Origin: Rhodoferax sp. | GTDB lineage: Bacteria > Pseudomonadota > Gammaproteobacteria > Burkholderiales > Burkholderiaceae_C | Length of the DNA stretch: 56,918 nt | Direction of reading: 5' to 3' | NCBI GenBank assembly: GCA_030682475.1 | Contig: JAUXOA010000097.1 | Span: 1-56,918 of the forward strand | Shown: positions 36,362 through 45,356 of the stretch, in pieces | Layout of the letters: every line of letters starts with the position of its first letter | Position numbering within the stretch: position 1 is the stretch's first letter | Program-made: the position numbers and the translations under genes | The notes under the pieces: model-generated | What the model saw: only the letters and a program-made list of their open reading frames with translations | Database searches by the model: none | Told to the model about the DNA's origin: nothing

Positions 36362-37921
36362 ATGAAAACACCACACCTCACCCCCGCCGACTATCTGAAA
36401 AAGATCCTGACCGCCCGCGTCTACGACGTGGCGGTGGAGTCGGCGCTGGAGCCGGCCAAAGCCTTGAGCCGGCGCCTGCACAACACGGTGCTGCTCAAGC
36501 GCGAAGACCAGCAGCCGGTGCACAGTTTCAAGCTTCGCGGCGCCTACAACAAGATGGCGCATCTGACCCCGGAACAATTAAAGAAGGGGGTGATTTGCGC
36601 CTCCGCTGGCAACCATGCCCAGGGTGTGGCGCTGAGCGCGCACAAACTGGGTACGCGCGCCGTTATCGTGATGCCCACCACCACACCGCAGGTCAAGGTG
36701 GATGCCGTGCGCGGCTTTGGCGGCGAGGTGGTGCTGCATGGCGACAGCTATTCCGATGCTTACACCCACGCATTGGAGCTGGAGAAAAAACAGGAACTGA
36801 CTTTTGTGCATCCGTTTGACGACCCGGACGTGATTGCCGGCCAGGGCACGATTGCCATGGAAATGCTGCGCCAGTTGCAGGGCCATGGCTCGAACCGGCT
36901 CGACGCCGTGTTTGTGGCGATTGGCGGCGGCGGGCTGATTGCGGGCGTGGCCAACTACATCAAGGCGGTGCGCCCGGAGATCAAGGTGATCGGTGTGCAG
37001 ATGAACGACTCGGACGCTTTTGTGCAGTCGGTGGCGGCAGGCAAACGGGTGACGCTGCCCGACGTCGGGCTGTTCTCGGATGGCACCGCCGTCAAACTGG
37101 TGGGTGAGGAAACCTTTCGCATCGGGCGCAAACTGGTGGACGAATTCATCACGGTCGACACCGATGCCGTGTGCGCGGCGATCAAGGACGTTTTTGTCGA
37201 TACCCGCAGCATTGTGGAGCCGGCCGGGGCCCTGGCAGTGGCGGCCATCAAGCAGTACGTGGCCACGCACAAGACCAAGAATGAGACCTATGCCGCCATT
37301 CTGTGCGGCGCCAACATGAACTTTGACCGTCTGCGCTTTGTCGCCGAGCGCGCCGAGGTGGGCGAGGAGCGCGAGGCGCTGTTGGCGGTGACGATTCCGG
37401 AAGAGCGTGGCAGTTTCCGGCGCTTTTGTGAGCTGATCGGTAACCTGCCGGGCGGCCCGCGCAACGTGACCGAATTCAACTACCGCATCAGCGACGCCAG
37501 CCGCGCCCACGTGTTTGTCGGCCTGACGACGCACGGCAAGGGTGAATCTACCAAGATTGCCGCCAATTTCACACGGCACGGCTTTGAGGCGCTGGATTTG
37601 ACGCACGACGAACTGGCCAAGGAGCACATTCGCCACATGGTCGGGGGGCACTCGAAACTGGCGCAGGACGAGCGCTTGTTGCGCTTTGTCTTTCCCGAGC
37701 GCCCCGGTGCCCTGCTGAAATTCCTGAGCCTGATGCGCCCGGGCTGGAACATCACCCTGTTTCACTACCGCAACCAGGGCGCCGACTATGGCCGCATTCT
37801 GGTGGGCTTGCAGGTGCCCGAGGCCGATAACAAGGCTTTTGCCAAATTCCTGGGGACGCTGGGCTACCCCTGGGTGGAAGAAACCGGCAACCCGGTTTAC
37901 CGGATGTTTTTGCAGACATGA
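36362..37921 (+). CDS. ilvA: Threonine ammonia-lyase, biosynthetic
   Basis: A 519-residue PLP enzyme for the first step of isoleucine synthesis. PLP Lys57 is in VHSFKLRGAYNKM, the phosphate loop is IGGGGLIAGVANY, and the C-terminal part holds two ACT-like regulatory modules (LLAVTIPEERGSFRRFCELI and RLLRFVFPERPGALLKFLSL), as in isoleucine-inhibited forms. Its stop overlaps the start of the 5'-nucleotidase gene (ATGA). Confidence 0.95.
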   Translation: MKTPHLTPADYLKKILTARVYDVAVESALEPAKALSRRLHNTVLLKREDQQPVHSFKLRGAYNKMAHLTPEQLKKGVICASAGNHAQGVALSAHKLGTRAVIVMPTTTPQVKVDAVRGFGGEVVLHGDSYSDAYTHALELEKKQELTFVHPFDDPDVIAGQGTIAMEMLRQLQGHGSNRLDAVFVAIGGGGLIAGVANYIKAVRPEIKVIGVQMNDSDAFVQSVAAGKRVTLPDVGLFSDGTAVKLVGEETFRIGRKLVDEFITVDTDAVCAAIKDVFVDTRSIVEPAGALAVAAIKQYVATHKTKNETYAAILCGANMNFDRLRFVAERAEVGEEREALLAVTIPEERGSFRRFCELIGNLPGGPRNVTEFNYRISDASRAHVFVGLTTHGKGESTKIAANFTRHGFEALDLTHDELAKEHIRHMVGGHSKLAQDERLLRFVFPERPGALLKFLSLMRPGWNITLFHYRNQGADYGRILVGLQVPEADNKAFAKFLGTLGYPWVEETGNPVYRMFLQT

Positions 37922-38931
37922 GCGCCTCGCTGGACGGCAAGCTGGTGGTGGCGATCTCCAGCCGCGCACTGTTTGATTTTGAACAGGAGAACGAAGTCTT
38001 CGAGCAGGGCGACGACCGCGCCTACATGGCGCTGCAACTGCAGCGGCTGGAAATTCCGGCCAAGCCGGGGGTGGCGTTCTCGCTGGTGAAGAAGTTGCTG
38101 GCTTTTAACCAAATTGCAGCCAATTCGAATACCGTTCGCCCTGAGTCAAATACCGTTCGCCCTGAGCTTGTCGAAGGGTATAAAGGCTTCGACAAGCTCA
38201 GCCCGAACGGTACTCTCAGCCCGAACGGTGTGAATAGTCAACCGGTTGAAGTAGTCATCCTCTCGCGCAACGATCCGGTCAGCGGCCTGCGGGTCATGAA
38301 GTCGGCGGCGCACTACGACCTGCCCATCATCCGCTGCTCCTTTACCCGCGGTGAATCGCCCTGGCGCTACCTCAAACCGCTGCGCGCCAATCTGTTCCTG
38401 AGCACCCATTTGAGCGACGTGCGCGCCGCGCTGGACGCGGGTGTGCCCGCCGCCCAGGTCTATCCCCAGTCAGCCCATGCCGGGGATGCATACCCGCATG
38501 AGGTGCGCATCGCCTTTGACGGTGACGCCGTGCTGTTCAGCGACGAAGCCGAACGTGTGTACCAGGCCGAGGGCTTGCGTGCGTTTCAAAAGCACGAGTC
38601 CGACAAGGCACAGCAACCCTTGTTGGCCGGCCCCTTCAAACCACTTCTGACCGCGCTGCAGCGCCTGCAAAAAGAAGGCACGCCCAGCATGCGCATTCGC
38701 ACCGCGCTGGTGACGGCGCGCAGCGCCCCGGCGCACGAACGCGCCATTCGCACGCTGATGAACTGGAACATCGAGATCGATGAGGCGATGTTCCTTGGTG
38801 GCCTGCCCAAAGGCGAATTTCTGCGCGAGTTTGAGCCTGATTTTTTCTTTGACGACCAGACCGGACACGTTGATTCAGCCTCACAGCATGTGCCCTCGGG
38901 CCATGTGGCAAGCGGGGTACGCAATGATTGA
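37918..38931 (+). CDS. Cytosolic 5'-nucleotidase with in-frame repeat insert
   Basis: A 337-residue protein of the cytosolic 5'-nucleotidase I type. Motifs include LVVAISSRALFDFEQENEVF (nucleophilic Asp), VEVVILSRNDPVSGLRVMKS, FDGDAVLFSDEAERVY and LVTARSAPAHERAIRTLMNW. The ATG overlaps the ilvA stop. Residues about 71-106 (TVRPESNTVRPELVEG and FDKLSPNGTLSPNG) are foreign: they are a palindromic DNA repeat translated in frame, placed between LLAFN and VEVVILSR, probably in a surface loop. The frame stays open, so the enzyme may still work. Expected role: dephosphorylation of nucleoside 5'-monophosphates. Confidence 0.85.
   Translation: MSASLDGKLVVAISSRALFDFEQENEVFEQGDDRAYMALQLQRLEIPAKPGVAFSLVKKLLAFNQIAANSNTVRPESNTVRPELVEGYKGFDKLSPNGTLSPNGVNSQPVEVVILSRNDPVSGLRVMKSAAHYDLPIIRCSFTRGESPWRYLKPLRANLFLSTHLSDVRAALDAGVPAAQVYPQSAHAGDAYPHEVRIAFDGDAVLFSDEAERVYQAEGLRAFQKHESDKAQQPLLAGPFKPLLTALQRLQKEGTPSMRIRTALVTARSAPAHERAIRTLMNWNIEIDEAMFLGGLPKGEFLREFEPDFFFDDQTGHVDSASQHVPSGHVASGVRND
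38128..38236 (+). repeat. Nested palindromic repeat inside the 5'-nucleotidase gene
   Basis: ACCGTTCGCCCTGAG occurs twice on the left (about 38130 and 38150), the second extended by CTTGTCGAAG. A short loop (GGTATAAAGG) follows, then CTTCGACAAGCTCAG with CCCGAACGGT, and a second CTCAGCCCGAACGGT. The two arms are thus present twice on each side, forming a nested stem. A diverged relative lies at about 53940-54013. Confidence 0.88.
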
Positions 38932-38955
38932 GGCTTCCAGAACATAGCTACCGGT

Positions 38956-39699
38956 TCAGGTCCGGCCCGACAGTCGCAGGGTGGTAGCTGAAAAGCGCTC
39001 ATAGCCGTGCGCCCGTAACACACAGGCCGGGCACTCGCCGCAGCCGTAGCCCCAGGCGTGGCGATGTTCGCGGTCACCCAGATAGCAGGTATGGGTGTGC
39101 TCAATAATCAGGTTCACCAGGGCCTCACCGCCACACGGCGTGCCGGATTGGGTCCCCAGCTCATACGCCAGCGCCCAGGTGGCGGCCTTGTCGATCCACA
39201 TCAGCGGGGTTTCAATCAGAAAACGCTTGTCCATGCCCAGCGAGAGCGCCAGTTGCATCGCCTTCATGGTGTCATCGCGGCAATCGGGGTAACCTGAAAA
39301 GTCGGTCTCGCAGACACCCATCACCATCACTTGCAGGTCACGCCGGTACGCGACAGCGGCGGCCAAGGTCAAAAACAGCAGGTTGCGCCCGGGCACAAAG
39401 GTATTGGGCAGGCCGCTTTGTTCCATCTTGAACGCGGTGTCGCGCGTGAGTGAGGTATCACTCACTTCACCCAACACCGCCAGGTCCAGCAGATGATCGT
39501 CGCCCAGTTTGGCCGCCCACTGGGGAAACTGGCGCTTGATTTCAGACAGCACCTTCAGCCGCGCATCGAGCTCGACGTGATGGCGCTGGCGGTAATCAAA
39601 GGCGATGGTTTCGACCCGCTGGTACTTGGAAAGTGCCTGGGCCAGGCAGGTAGTGGAGTCTTGACCGCCCGAAAAAAGAACAAGTGCTGTGGTGTGCAT
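38956..39699 (-). CDS. queC: 7-cyano-7-deazaguanine synthase
   Basis: A 247-residue ATP-dependent enzyme converting 7-carboxy-7-deazaguanine to preQ0 in queuosine synthesis. P-loop [38 protein letters not shown], and the C-terminal zinc site [14 protein letters not shown] plus an upstream Cys. Starts at ATG 39699. It converges on the 5'-nucleotidase gene. Confidence 0.95.
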   Translation of the reverse strand: MHTTALVLFSGGQDSTTCLAQALSKYQRVETIAFDYRQRHHVELDARLKVLSEIKRQFPQWAAKLGDDHLLDLAVLGEVSDTSLTRDTAFKMEQSGLPNTFVPGRNLLFLTLAAAVAYRRDLQVMVMGVCETDFSGYPDCRDDTMKAMQLALSLGMDKRFLIETPLMWIDKAATWALAYELGTQSGTPCGGEALVNLIIEHTHTCYLGDREHRHAWGYGCGECPACVLRAHGYERFSATTLRLSGRT

Positions 39700-39905
39700 A
39701 CCCCAATGGTAGGGGAAGCCGGGCGAAGGCCGACCCGAACCAGCCTACATTTTTTCAGTCTTGTTGATTTTACGGGGCGGGCAATTCAACTCCTCATCTG
39801 CATTCCCTGATAATGGCAGTCGCCTATTCCGGCTGGGAGTGTGTCATCCTCCTGACCAAGCCGGCTTTAAACGATGACACGATTTCTGAGAAAGATCCAT
39901 TTGCA

Positions 39906-40355
39906 ATGAAACCATCCATCCTGCGCCTGCTGCTTTGCAGCGCCCTGTCTTTCACGGCCCTCACTTCTCTTGCACAAACTCCCGCACCCGGCGCGGACAT
40001 GCTGGTGCTGAAGCAAACCGCCAAGGAGCCGAACGAAGTGGTAGATGCCATCAAGGCCTATTCGGAACAGAAGAAATGGCTGTACCTCGGTGCGAGCAAG
40101 GTCAAAAATGGTGAGGTCACGCTGGTGAAAGTCTGCATGCCGCAGGTGGGGCAAGTGCTCTGGCCGCTGGGGCTACAGCTCAGCGCCATACTGCCATGTG
40201 GCAATGTCGGCGTGTACCAGAAGCAGGGAAAAACCGAGATTTCCATGCTCCACCCGGCCTACATGCAGGTGCTCTACCCTCACGCCGAAGTGGAGAAAGC
40301 CGTGAAGATCGCCACGCCGCTGCTGCTGGACATGCTGGAGAGCGTCGCCAAATAA
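39906..40355 (+). CDS. DUF302-like secreted protein
   Basis: A 149-residue protein with a signal peptide (1-23, ending SLAQ) and a DUF302-type domain: VDAIKAYSEQKKWLYLGASK, then ILPCGNVGVYQKQGKTEISM with the family's LPC motif, and a C-terminal helix. The ATG at 39906 fits the signal peptide; 31 residues further upstream do not. Binding of haem or other ligands has been suggested for the family; the role is unknown here. Confidence 0.75.
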   Translation: MKPSILRLLLCSALSFTALTSLAQTPAPGADMLVLKQTAKEPNEVVDAIKAYSEQKKWLYLGASKVKNGEVTLVKVCMPQVGQVLWPLGLQLSAILPCGNVGVYQKQGKTEISMLHPAYMQVLYPHAEVEKAVKIATPLLLDMLESVAK

Positions 40356-40427
40356 GCTTTTGAGCGCATTGCGACTTTAATTGCTCGGAAATAGCACACA
40401 CCCGGCCCCGCGTCCCACTAACGAAAA

Positions 40428-42293
40428 CTACTCCACGGTCACGCTTTTGGCCAGATTGCGGGGTTTGTCCACATCTGTTCCTCTGGCGCAAGCGGTGTGA
40501 TAAGCCAGCAACTGCAAGGGCACCACATGCAAGAGCGGCGACAGCTCGCCGTAATGCTCGGGCATGCGGATGACGTGCAGACCTTCGCCGGATTCGATCC
40601 GGCTATCGGCATCGGCCAGCACGTAGAGCACGCCGCCGCGGGCGCGCACCTCGTGCATATTGCTCTTGAGCTTTTCCAGCAGCGCGTCGTTCGGCGCCAC
40701 TGTCACCACCGGCATGGCGCTGGTCACCAGCGCCAGCGGGCCGTGCTTGAGCTCGCCCGCTGGATAAGCCTCGGCATGGATGTAGCTGATTTCCTTGAGT
40801 TTGAGCGCCCCCTCCAGCGCAATCGGGTAGTGCAGTCCGCGGCCCAGAAAGAGCGCATTCTCCATTTTTGCGAAGTCTTCAGACCAAGCGATGACCTGTG
40901 GCTCCAGCGCCAGCACGGCCTGTAGCGCCGTGGGCAAATGCCGCAAAGCTTTGAGGTGACGCGCCTCTTCCGCCGCGCTCAAGCGTCCCTTGGCCTGCGC
41001 CAGCGCCAGCGTCAGCAGGAACAGGCCAGCCAGTTGCGCGGTGAATGCTTTGGTAGAGGCGACACCAATCTCGATACCGGCGCGGGTGATGTAGGTCAAC
41101 TCACATTCACGCACCATGGCGCTGCTGGCCACGTTGCAAATGGTCAGGCTGTGCGTCATGCCCACACTTTGGGCATGACGCAGCGCCGCCAGCGTGTCGG
41201 CCGTCTCGCCGGACTGGGTGATGGTGACAACGAGCGTGCGCGCATTGGGCACCGAATCGCGGTAGCGGTATTCACTGGCCACTTCCACCTGGGTAGGGAT
41301 TTTGGCGATGCTCTCGAGCCAGTATTTGGCGGTGCAGCCACTGTAGTAACTGGTGCCGCAGGCCAGAATCAGCACCGAATCAATGTCCTTGAACACCCCC
41401 GCCGCACTGCCGCTGCCGTCAAATAATTCAGGCACGATGCCGTCAACGCCTTGCAGGGTATCGGCAATGGCGCGGGGCTGCTCAAAAATCTCTTTTTGCA
41501 TGTAGTGGCGGTACGGCCCCAGCTCGGCCGCACCGCTGTGCGCCAGCACCGTTTTAACCGGGCGCTGTGCTGGCGAAACGGGTTTGTGGGCCTTGTCCAC
41601 CAGCCAGTATTTGCCGAGCTGGACATCCACCACGTCGCCTTCTTCCAGGTACACAATCTGGTCGGTGACGCCGGCCAGCGCCATCGCATCACTGGCCAGA
41701 AAATGCTCCAGCCCATCTTGGCCGACACCCAGAATCAGGGGTGAACCGGCGCGAGCGCCAATCAGGCGATGCGGCTCGTCCTTGCAGAACACGGCAATGG
41801 CATAGGCCCCCTGCAAATGCTTGAGCGCCGCCTTGACCGCCTCGAACAGGTCACCGTCGTACCGGCTGTCAATCAGGTGGGCGATGACTTCGGTGTCGGT
41901 CTGGCTCTGGAACACATAGCCCTTGCCCTGAAGCTCGGCCCGCAGTTCGTCATGGTTTTCAATAATGCCGTTGTGCACCAGTGCGATACGGCCCGCCCGG
42001 CTGGCGGCATCAAGCCCGGTGCCGTGGCTGAAATGCGGGTGCGCGTTGTGCACCAGCGGCGCACCGTGCGTGGCCCAGCGCGTGTGGGCAATGCCGGTCG
42101 TGCCTTCGAGTTTGCTGGCACTGACCTGCTCGGCCAGTTCCGCCACGCGGGAGGTGCTGCGGGCCCGCTGCAAACCGTCGGCAACCACCGCCACACCGCA
42201 GGAGTCATAGCCCCGGTACTCCAGCCTTGCCAGACCCTGCACCAGGATGGGAACGATGTTGCGAACTGATACCGCACCGACAATGCCACACAT
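40428..42293 (-). CDS. glmS: Glutamine-fructose-6-phosphate aminotransferase (isomerising)
   Basis: A 621-residue enzyme making glucosamine-6-phosphate for peptidoglycan and lipopolysaccharide. N-terminal nucleophile Cys2 (MCGIVGAV), glutaminase motifs [13 protein letters not shown] and [12 protein letters not shown], two SIS domains ([18 protein letters not shown] and [20 protein letters not shown]), and the C-terminus [14 protein letters not shown] good sigma70 promoter lies upstream. glmU lies upstream on the same strand, 107 bases away, so glmS can be expressed with or without it. Confidence 0.96.
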   Translation of the reverse strand: MCGIVGAVSVRNIVPILVQGLARLEYRGYDSCGVAVVADGLQRARSTSRVAELAEQVSASKLEGTTGIAHTRWATHGAPLVHNAHPHFSHGTGLDAASRAGRIALVHNGIIENHDELRAELQGKGYVFQSQTDTEVIAHLIDSRYDGDLFEAVKAALKHLQGAYAIAVFCKDEPHRLIGARAGSPLILGVGQDGLEHFLASDAMALAGVTDQIVYLEEGDVVDVQLGKYWLVDKAHKPVSPAQRPVKTVLAHSGAAELGPYRHYMQKEIFEQPRAIADTLQGVDGIVPELFDGSGSAAGVFKDIDSVLILACGTSYYSGCTAKYWLESIAKIPTQVEVASEYRYRDSVPNARTLVVTITQSGETADTLAALRHAQSVGMTHSLTICNVASSAMVRECELTYITRAGIEIGVASTKAFTAQLAGLFLLTLALAQAKGRLSAAEEARHLKALRHLPTALQAVLALEPQVIAWSEDFAKMENALFLGRGLHYPIALEGALKLKEISYIHAEAYPAGELKHGPLALVTSAMPVVTVAPNDALLEKLKSNMHEVRARGGVLYVLADADSRIESGEGLHVIRMPEHYGELSPLLHVVPLQLLAYHTACARGTDVDKPRNLAKSVTVE

Positions 42294-42358
42294 AGACTGC
42301 TCCAGAATTTAGTGAGCCCATGGTAAAAGCATATTGAAGAAATGTGCAGTTGAAATTT

Positions 42359-42387
42359 GTATTAATTTAAATTTATATTTCGTGCAA
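42359..42387 (-). promoter_or_regulatory. Sigma70-type promoter of glmS
   Basis: On the minus strand TTGCAC (42387-42382) and TAATAC (42364-42359) are spaced by exactly 17 bases in a markedly AT-rich stretch. This places the transcript start near 42352 with a leader of about 59 bases. No glmS ribozyme-like structure is apparent in this short leader. Confidence 0.65.
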
Positions 42388-42400
42388 TTTTTTAATTTCG

Positions 42401-43834
42401 TCATTTCGTGGGCCGCTTCCAGTTGGCAATGCTCACCTGCCTGGCCCGGGCCACGCTCAAGGCGGCGGGAGGCGTGTCTTTGGTGATGGTGGAGCCGCCG
42501 CCCACGGTAGCGCCGGCGCCGATGGTGACCGGGGCTACCAGCACGCAGTTGCTGCCAATGTGCGCGTCGGCTTCAATCACCGTGCGGTGCTTGAAAGCGC
42601 CGTCGTAATTGGCCGTGATGCTGCCCGCACCATAGTTCACGCGCTCGCCCAAAGTGGCGTCGCCCAGATAGGCCAGGTGATTGGCCTTGGCGCCGCGGGC
42701 CAGGGTCGAGTTCTTGACCTCGACAAAATTGCCGACATGAACCTCGGCGCCCAGCCGGGCACCCGGTCGCAAACGGGCAAACGGGCCGACCAGTGCGCCG
42801 GCGCCCACTTCAATGAAATCCTGGGTGCCGGGCTTGCCGCCTTCGATATGGGTGAACGGATGAATCACGGCACCGGCGGCTATGGCTGCGTTGGAAATCA
42901 CGCAGTTGGCGCCAATCGTCACGCCTTCGCCCAGTGTCACCAAGCCCGCAAAGACACAGTTCACATCAACGAAGACATCTTGCGCACAGTGCAGTTGGCC
43001 GCGCACATCAAAACGCGCCGGGTCGGCCAGCCGCACGCCCTGCGCCATCAATTGCAAAGCCGTGCGCCCTTGATAAGCCCGCTCCAGCTCCGCCAGTTGC
43101 AGCGGGCTGTTGACACCTGCCACCTGCAACGGGTCGGTTATTTGGTGCGCCACCACCGGCACCCCGTCGGCCACCGCAAATTTCACGATGTCAGTGAGGT
43201 AATACTCGCCCTGGGCGTTCTGCGGGTCCAGCCGCGCCAGCCACGTTTTGAGGTGAGTCGCGGGCAGCGCCATGATGCCGCTGTAGACCTCCGAAATAGC
43301 GCGCTGCTGATCGGTGGCGTCCTTCTGCTCCACGATGGCCTGCACCACTTCACCCTGACGCACGATGCGGCCGTAACCGGTGGGGTCGGCGCAATCAATC
43401 GTCAACAGCGCCAGCCGGCTGCCGCCACAGGCTGCAATCAGGTGTTGCAGGGTGTCCGCGCGTATCAGGGGCACGTCGCCCGAGAGCACGACGACGATGC
43501 CGTCATCGCGCAGCACCGGCAGCGCCTGCTGCACCGCGTGGCCAGTCCCCAGTTGCGGCTCCTGGCGCACAAAGTCCATTTTAAAACCGCTGCCAAGCTC
43601 GGCAGAGTGGGCGAGCGCCGCTTCAACCTCGGTGGCGCCGTTTCCGGTGATGACAACCACCTGACGGACTGAGAGTTGAGCCGCCGTGTCCACCACGTGC
43701 TGCACCAATGCACGACCGGCCAAAAGATGCAACACCTTGGGCCGCTTGCTGTTCATGCGCGTGCCCTTGCCTGCCGCCATAATCACCACATCCACCGCGC
43801 CGAGTGTTTTGGTGTTTTCTGAAATATCTGTCAT
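42401..43834 (-). CDS. glmU: Bifunctional UDP-GlcNAc pyrophosphorylase / GlcN-1-P acetyltransferase
   Basis: A 477-residue enzyme for the last two steps to UDP-N-acetylglucosamine. N-terminal uridyltransferase motif VVIMAAGKGTRMNSKRPKVL, then VLSGDVPLIRADTLQHL and GEYYLTDIVKFAVADGVPVV. The C-terminal left-handed beta helix shows hexapeptide repeats and AYLGDATLGERVNYGAGSIT. Its start codon overlaps the start of the divergent lipoprotein gene. Confidence 0.95.
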   Translation of the reverse strand: MTDISENTKTLGAVDVVIMAAGKGTRMNSKRPKVLHLLAGRALVQHVVDTAAQLSVRQVVVITGNGATEVEAALAHSAELGSGFKMDFVRQEPQLGTGHAVQQALPVLRDDGIVVVLSGDVPLIRADTLQHLIAACGGSRLALLTIDCADPTGYGRIVRQGEVVQAIVEQKDATDQQRAISEVYSGIMALPATHLKTWLARLDPQNAQGEYYLTDIVKFAVADGVPVVAHQITDPLQVAGVNSPLQLAELERAYQGRTALQLMAQGVRLADPARFDVRGQLHCAQDVFVDVNCVFAGLVTLGEGVTIGANCVISNAAIAAGAVIHPFTHIEGGKPGTQDFIEVGAGALVGPFARLRPGARLGAEVHVGNFVEVKNSTLARGAKANHLAYLGDATLGERVNYGAGSITANYDGAFKHRTVIEADAHIGSNCVLVAPVTIGAGATVGGGSTITKDTPPAALSVARARQVSIANWKRPTK

Positions 43835-44738
43835 GCCGCTCTCCGTTCATCCCGTCACTCAACTACGCCAACCATGGCGCATTATCGGCGGGCTGCTGCC
43901 CCTGTTGCTGACCTTGGGCATGGCGGGCTGCAGTGCCGTCAAATTGAGCTACAACAACGCAGTTGAATTAAGCCACTGGCGGCTCAACAGTTACCTCGAT
44001 TTCAACGATACGCAGTCGCTCAGGGTACGGGCCGATCTGGCACTCCTGCTGGCTTGGCACCGGTCCAGCGAACTCCCGCTCTATGTCGGCACGCTGGAGA
44101 AGCTGCAACGCATGGCCTCGTCCAGCGTGACGCCGGAGCAGGTTTGCGATCTGTTTACCGACTTCAAGTCCCGCTTTCAGGTCATCCTCGATCAGACCGA
44201 GCCCACCATCGTCGCCCTGGCACCGACGCTGAAGGCCGAACAGCTCGATCACCTGGCGCGGAAATTTGACAAGCGCAACCAGAAATGGCGTGACGAGTGG
44301 CTGGCGGGCAGTCTGGCCGAGCGCAGTGCCCGGCGCGTCAAGCAGTTGGTAGAACGCGCCGAGATGCTCTATGGACGACTGGAAGAACCGCAACTGGCCG
44401 TGTTGCGCACCAGTGTGGTGGCGTCGGGTTTCGATGCCGCTTTCAATTACCGCGAAACCCTGCGCCGCCAGCAGGACGCGTTGCAAACGCTGCGCGCCCT
44501 GCAGAGCGGCACGCTGACTGAGCTGCGCGCCAGAGCAGAGGTGCGTGCCCTGCTGGGGCGCGTCATGAACTCGCCCGACACCGCCTACCAAAATTATTTG
44601 GGAAAAATGACACGCGAGAATTGCAAGGCGTTTGCCACCCTGCACAACAGCAGCACGTCGGCCCAGCGGCGCAAGGCGATTGGAACTTTGCGAGACTACG
44701 AGACCGATGCCCAGACGTTGCTGGCGCCCAGGCGCTGA
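43833..44738 (+). CDS. DUF6279-like lipoprotein
   Basis: A 301-residue predicted lipoprotein: basic start, hydrophobic helix (GGLLPLLLTLGMAG) and lipobox Cys33 (MAGCSAV). The mature part is helical, with LSYNNAVELSHWRLNSYLDF typical of the family. The ATG at 43833 lies in CATG, which is also the glmU start in the other direction, so each gene's leader lies within the other. Role unknown. Confidence 0.8.
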   Translation: MPLSVHPVTQLRQPWRIIGGLLPLLLTLGMAGCSAVKLSYNNAVELSHWRLNSYLDFNDTQSLRVRADLALLLAWHRSSELPLYVGTLEKLQRMASSSVTPEQVCDLFTDFKSRFQVILDQTEPTIVALAPTLKAEQLDHLARKFDKRNQKWRDEWLAGSLAERSARRVKQLVERAEMLYGRLEEPQLAVLRTSVVASGFDAAFNYRETLRRQQDALQTLRALQSGTLTELRARAEVRALLGRVMNSPDTAYQNYLGKMTRENCKAFATLHNSSTSAQRRKAIGTLRDYETDAQTLLAPRR

Positions 44739-44748
44739 ACCCCGCGCT

Positions 44749-45348
44749 TTACACCGGCCAAACGACACCGTTGTCGTTCAGGATGGCATCGAGCGGCATG
44801 TCATGCGCTTCGGGTTCAAAATCAGGCAGAAAACCCTGCGTGAACCCAAGCCCCACGGTCAAGGGGTGCGGTTGCAGGGTGGCCAGCATGCGGTCGTAAA
44901 AGCCGCCACCATAGCCCAGCCGGTAGCCGCCTGCGCCGTAGCCGATGCAGGGCGCAAACAGGAGCGTGGGCACGATCAGCTCGGTGTCCTTGGGTTTGGG
45001 GATGCCATAAGCATCTTCTTCCATCGGGCAGCCGGGATACCAGGCATGAAAAGTCATGGTCTTGTGAACTTTGTCCACCACCGGCAATCCAATACGCCGG
45101 GGCTGGGGCTGATCGAGCAGTTCGCCATCCTCCTTCCAGCGGTGCAGTGCCGGCAGCGGGTCAAACTCTCCCTTGATCGGCCAATAGGCGCCAATCACCG
45201 TATCCGGGCGACCGACCAGCCAAATGCGCATCACACGCTGCAACAGGTCGGCGCGTTGTAGGCGATCCGGGAGGTTCAGACGTTGTTCAACGAGACGCTT
45301 GCGCAAGGCCTTTTTTTCAAGCGCCCTTTTTCCATCAGAATTATCCAT
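44749..45348 (-). CDS. 5-formyltetrahydrofolate cyclo-ligase
   Basis: A 199-residue enzyme converting 5-formyl-THF to 5,10-methenyl-THF with ATP. The family signature is YGAGGYRLGYGGGFYDRML (about residues 139-157), preceded by IVPTLLFAPCIG; N-terminal KKALRKRLVEQRLNL also fits. The ATG at 45348 starts MDNSDGK and is 8 bases from the divergent transglycosylase start. Confidence 0.92.
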   Translation of the reverse strand: MDNSDGKRALEKKALRKRLVEQRLNLPDRLQRADLLQRVMRIWLVGRPDTVIGAYWPIKGEFDPLPALHRWKEDGELLDQPQPRRIGLPVVDKVHKTMTFHAWYPGCPMEEDAYGIPKPKDTELIVPTLLFAPCIGYGAGGYRLGYGGGFYDRMLATLQPHPLTVGLGFTQGFLPDFEPEAHDMPLDAILNDNGVVWPV

Positions 45349-45356
45349 AATCCCCC

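Noticed and set aside
36578..37969. 463-codon open frame antisense to ilvA
   Set aside because: Shadow frame of a conserved gene, with His/Gln/Arg-rich composition and no recognisable domain.
42294..42352. glmS ribozyme in the glmS leader
   Set aside because: The leader is only about 59 bases and lacks room for the ribozyme core; glmS ribozymes are a feature of Firmicutes-type bacteria.
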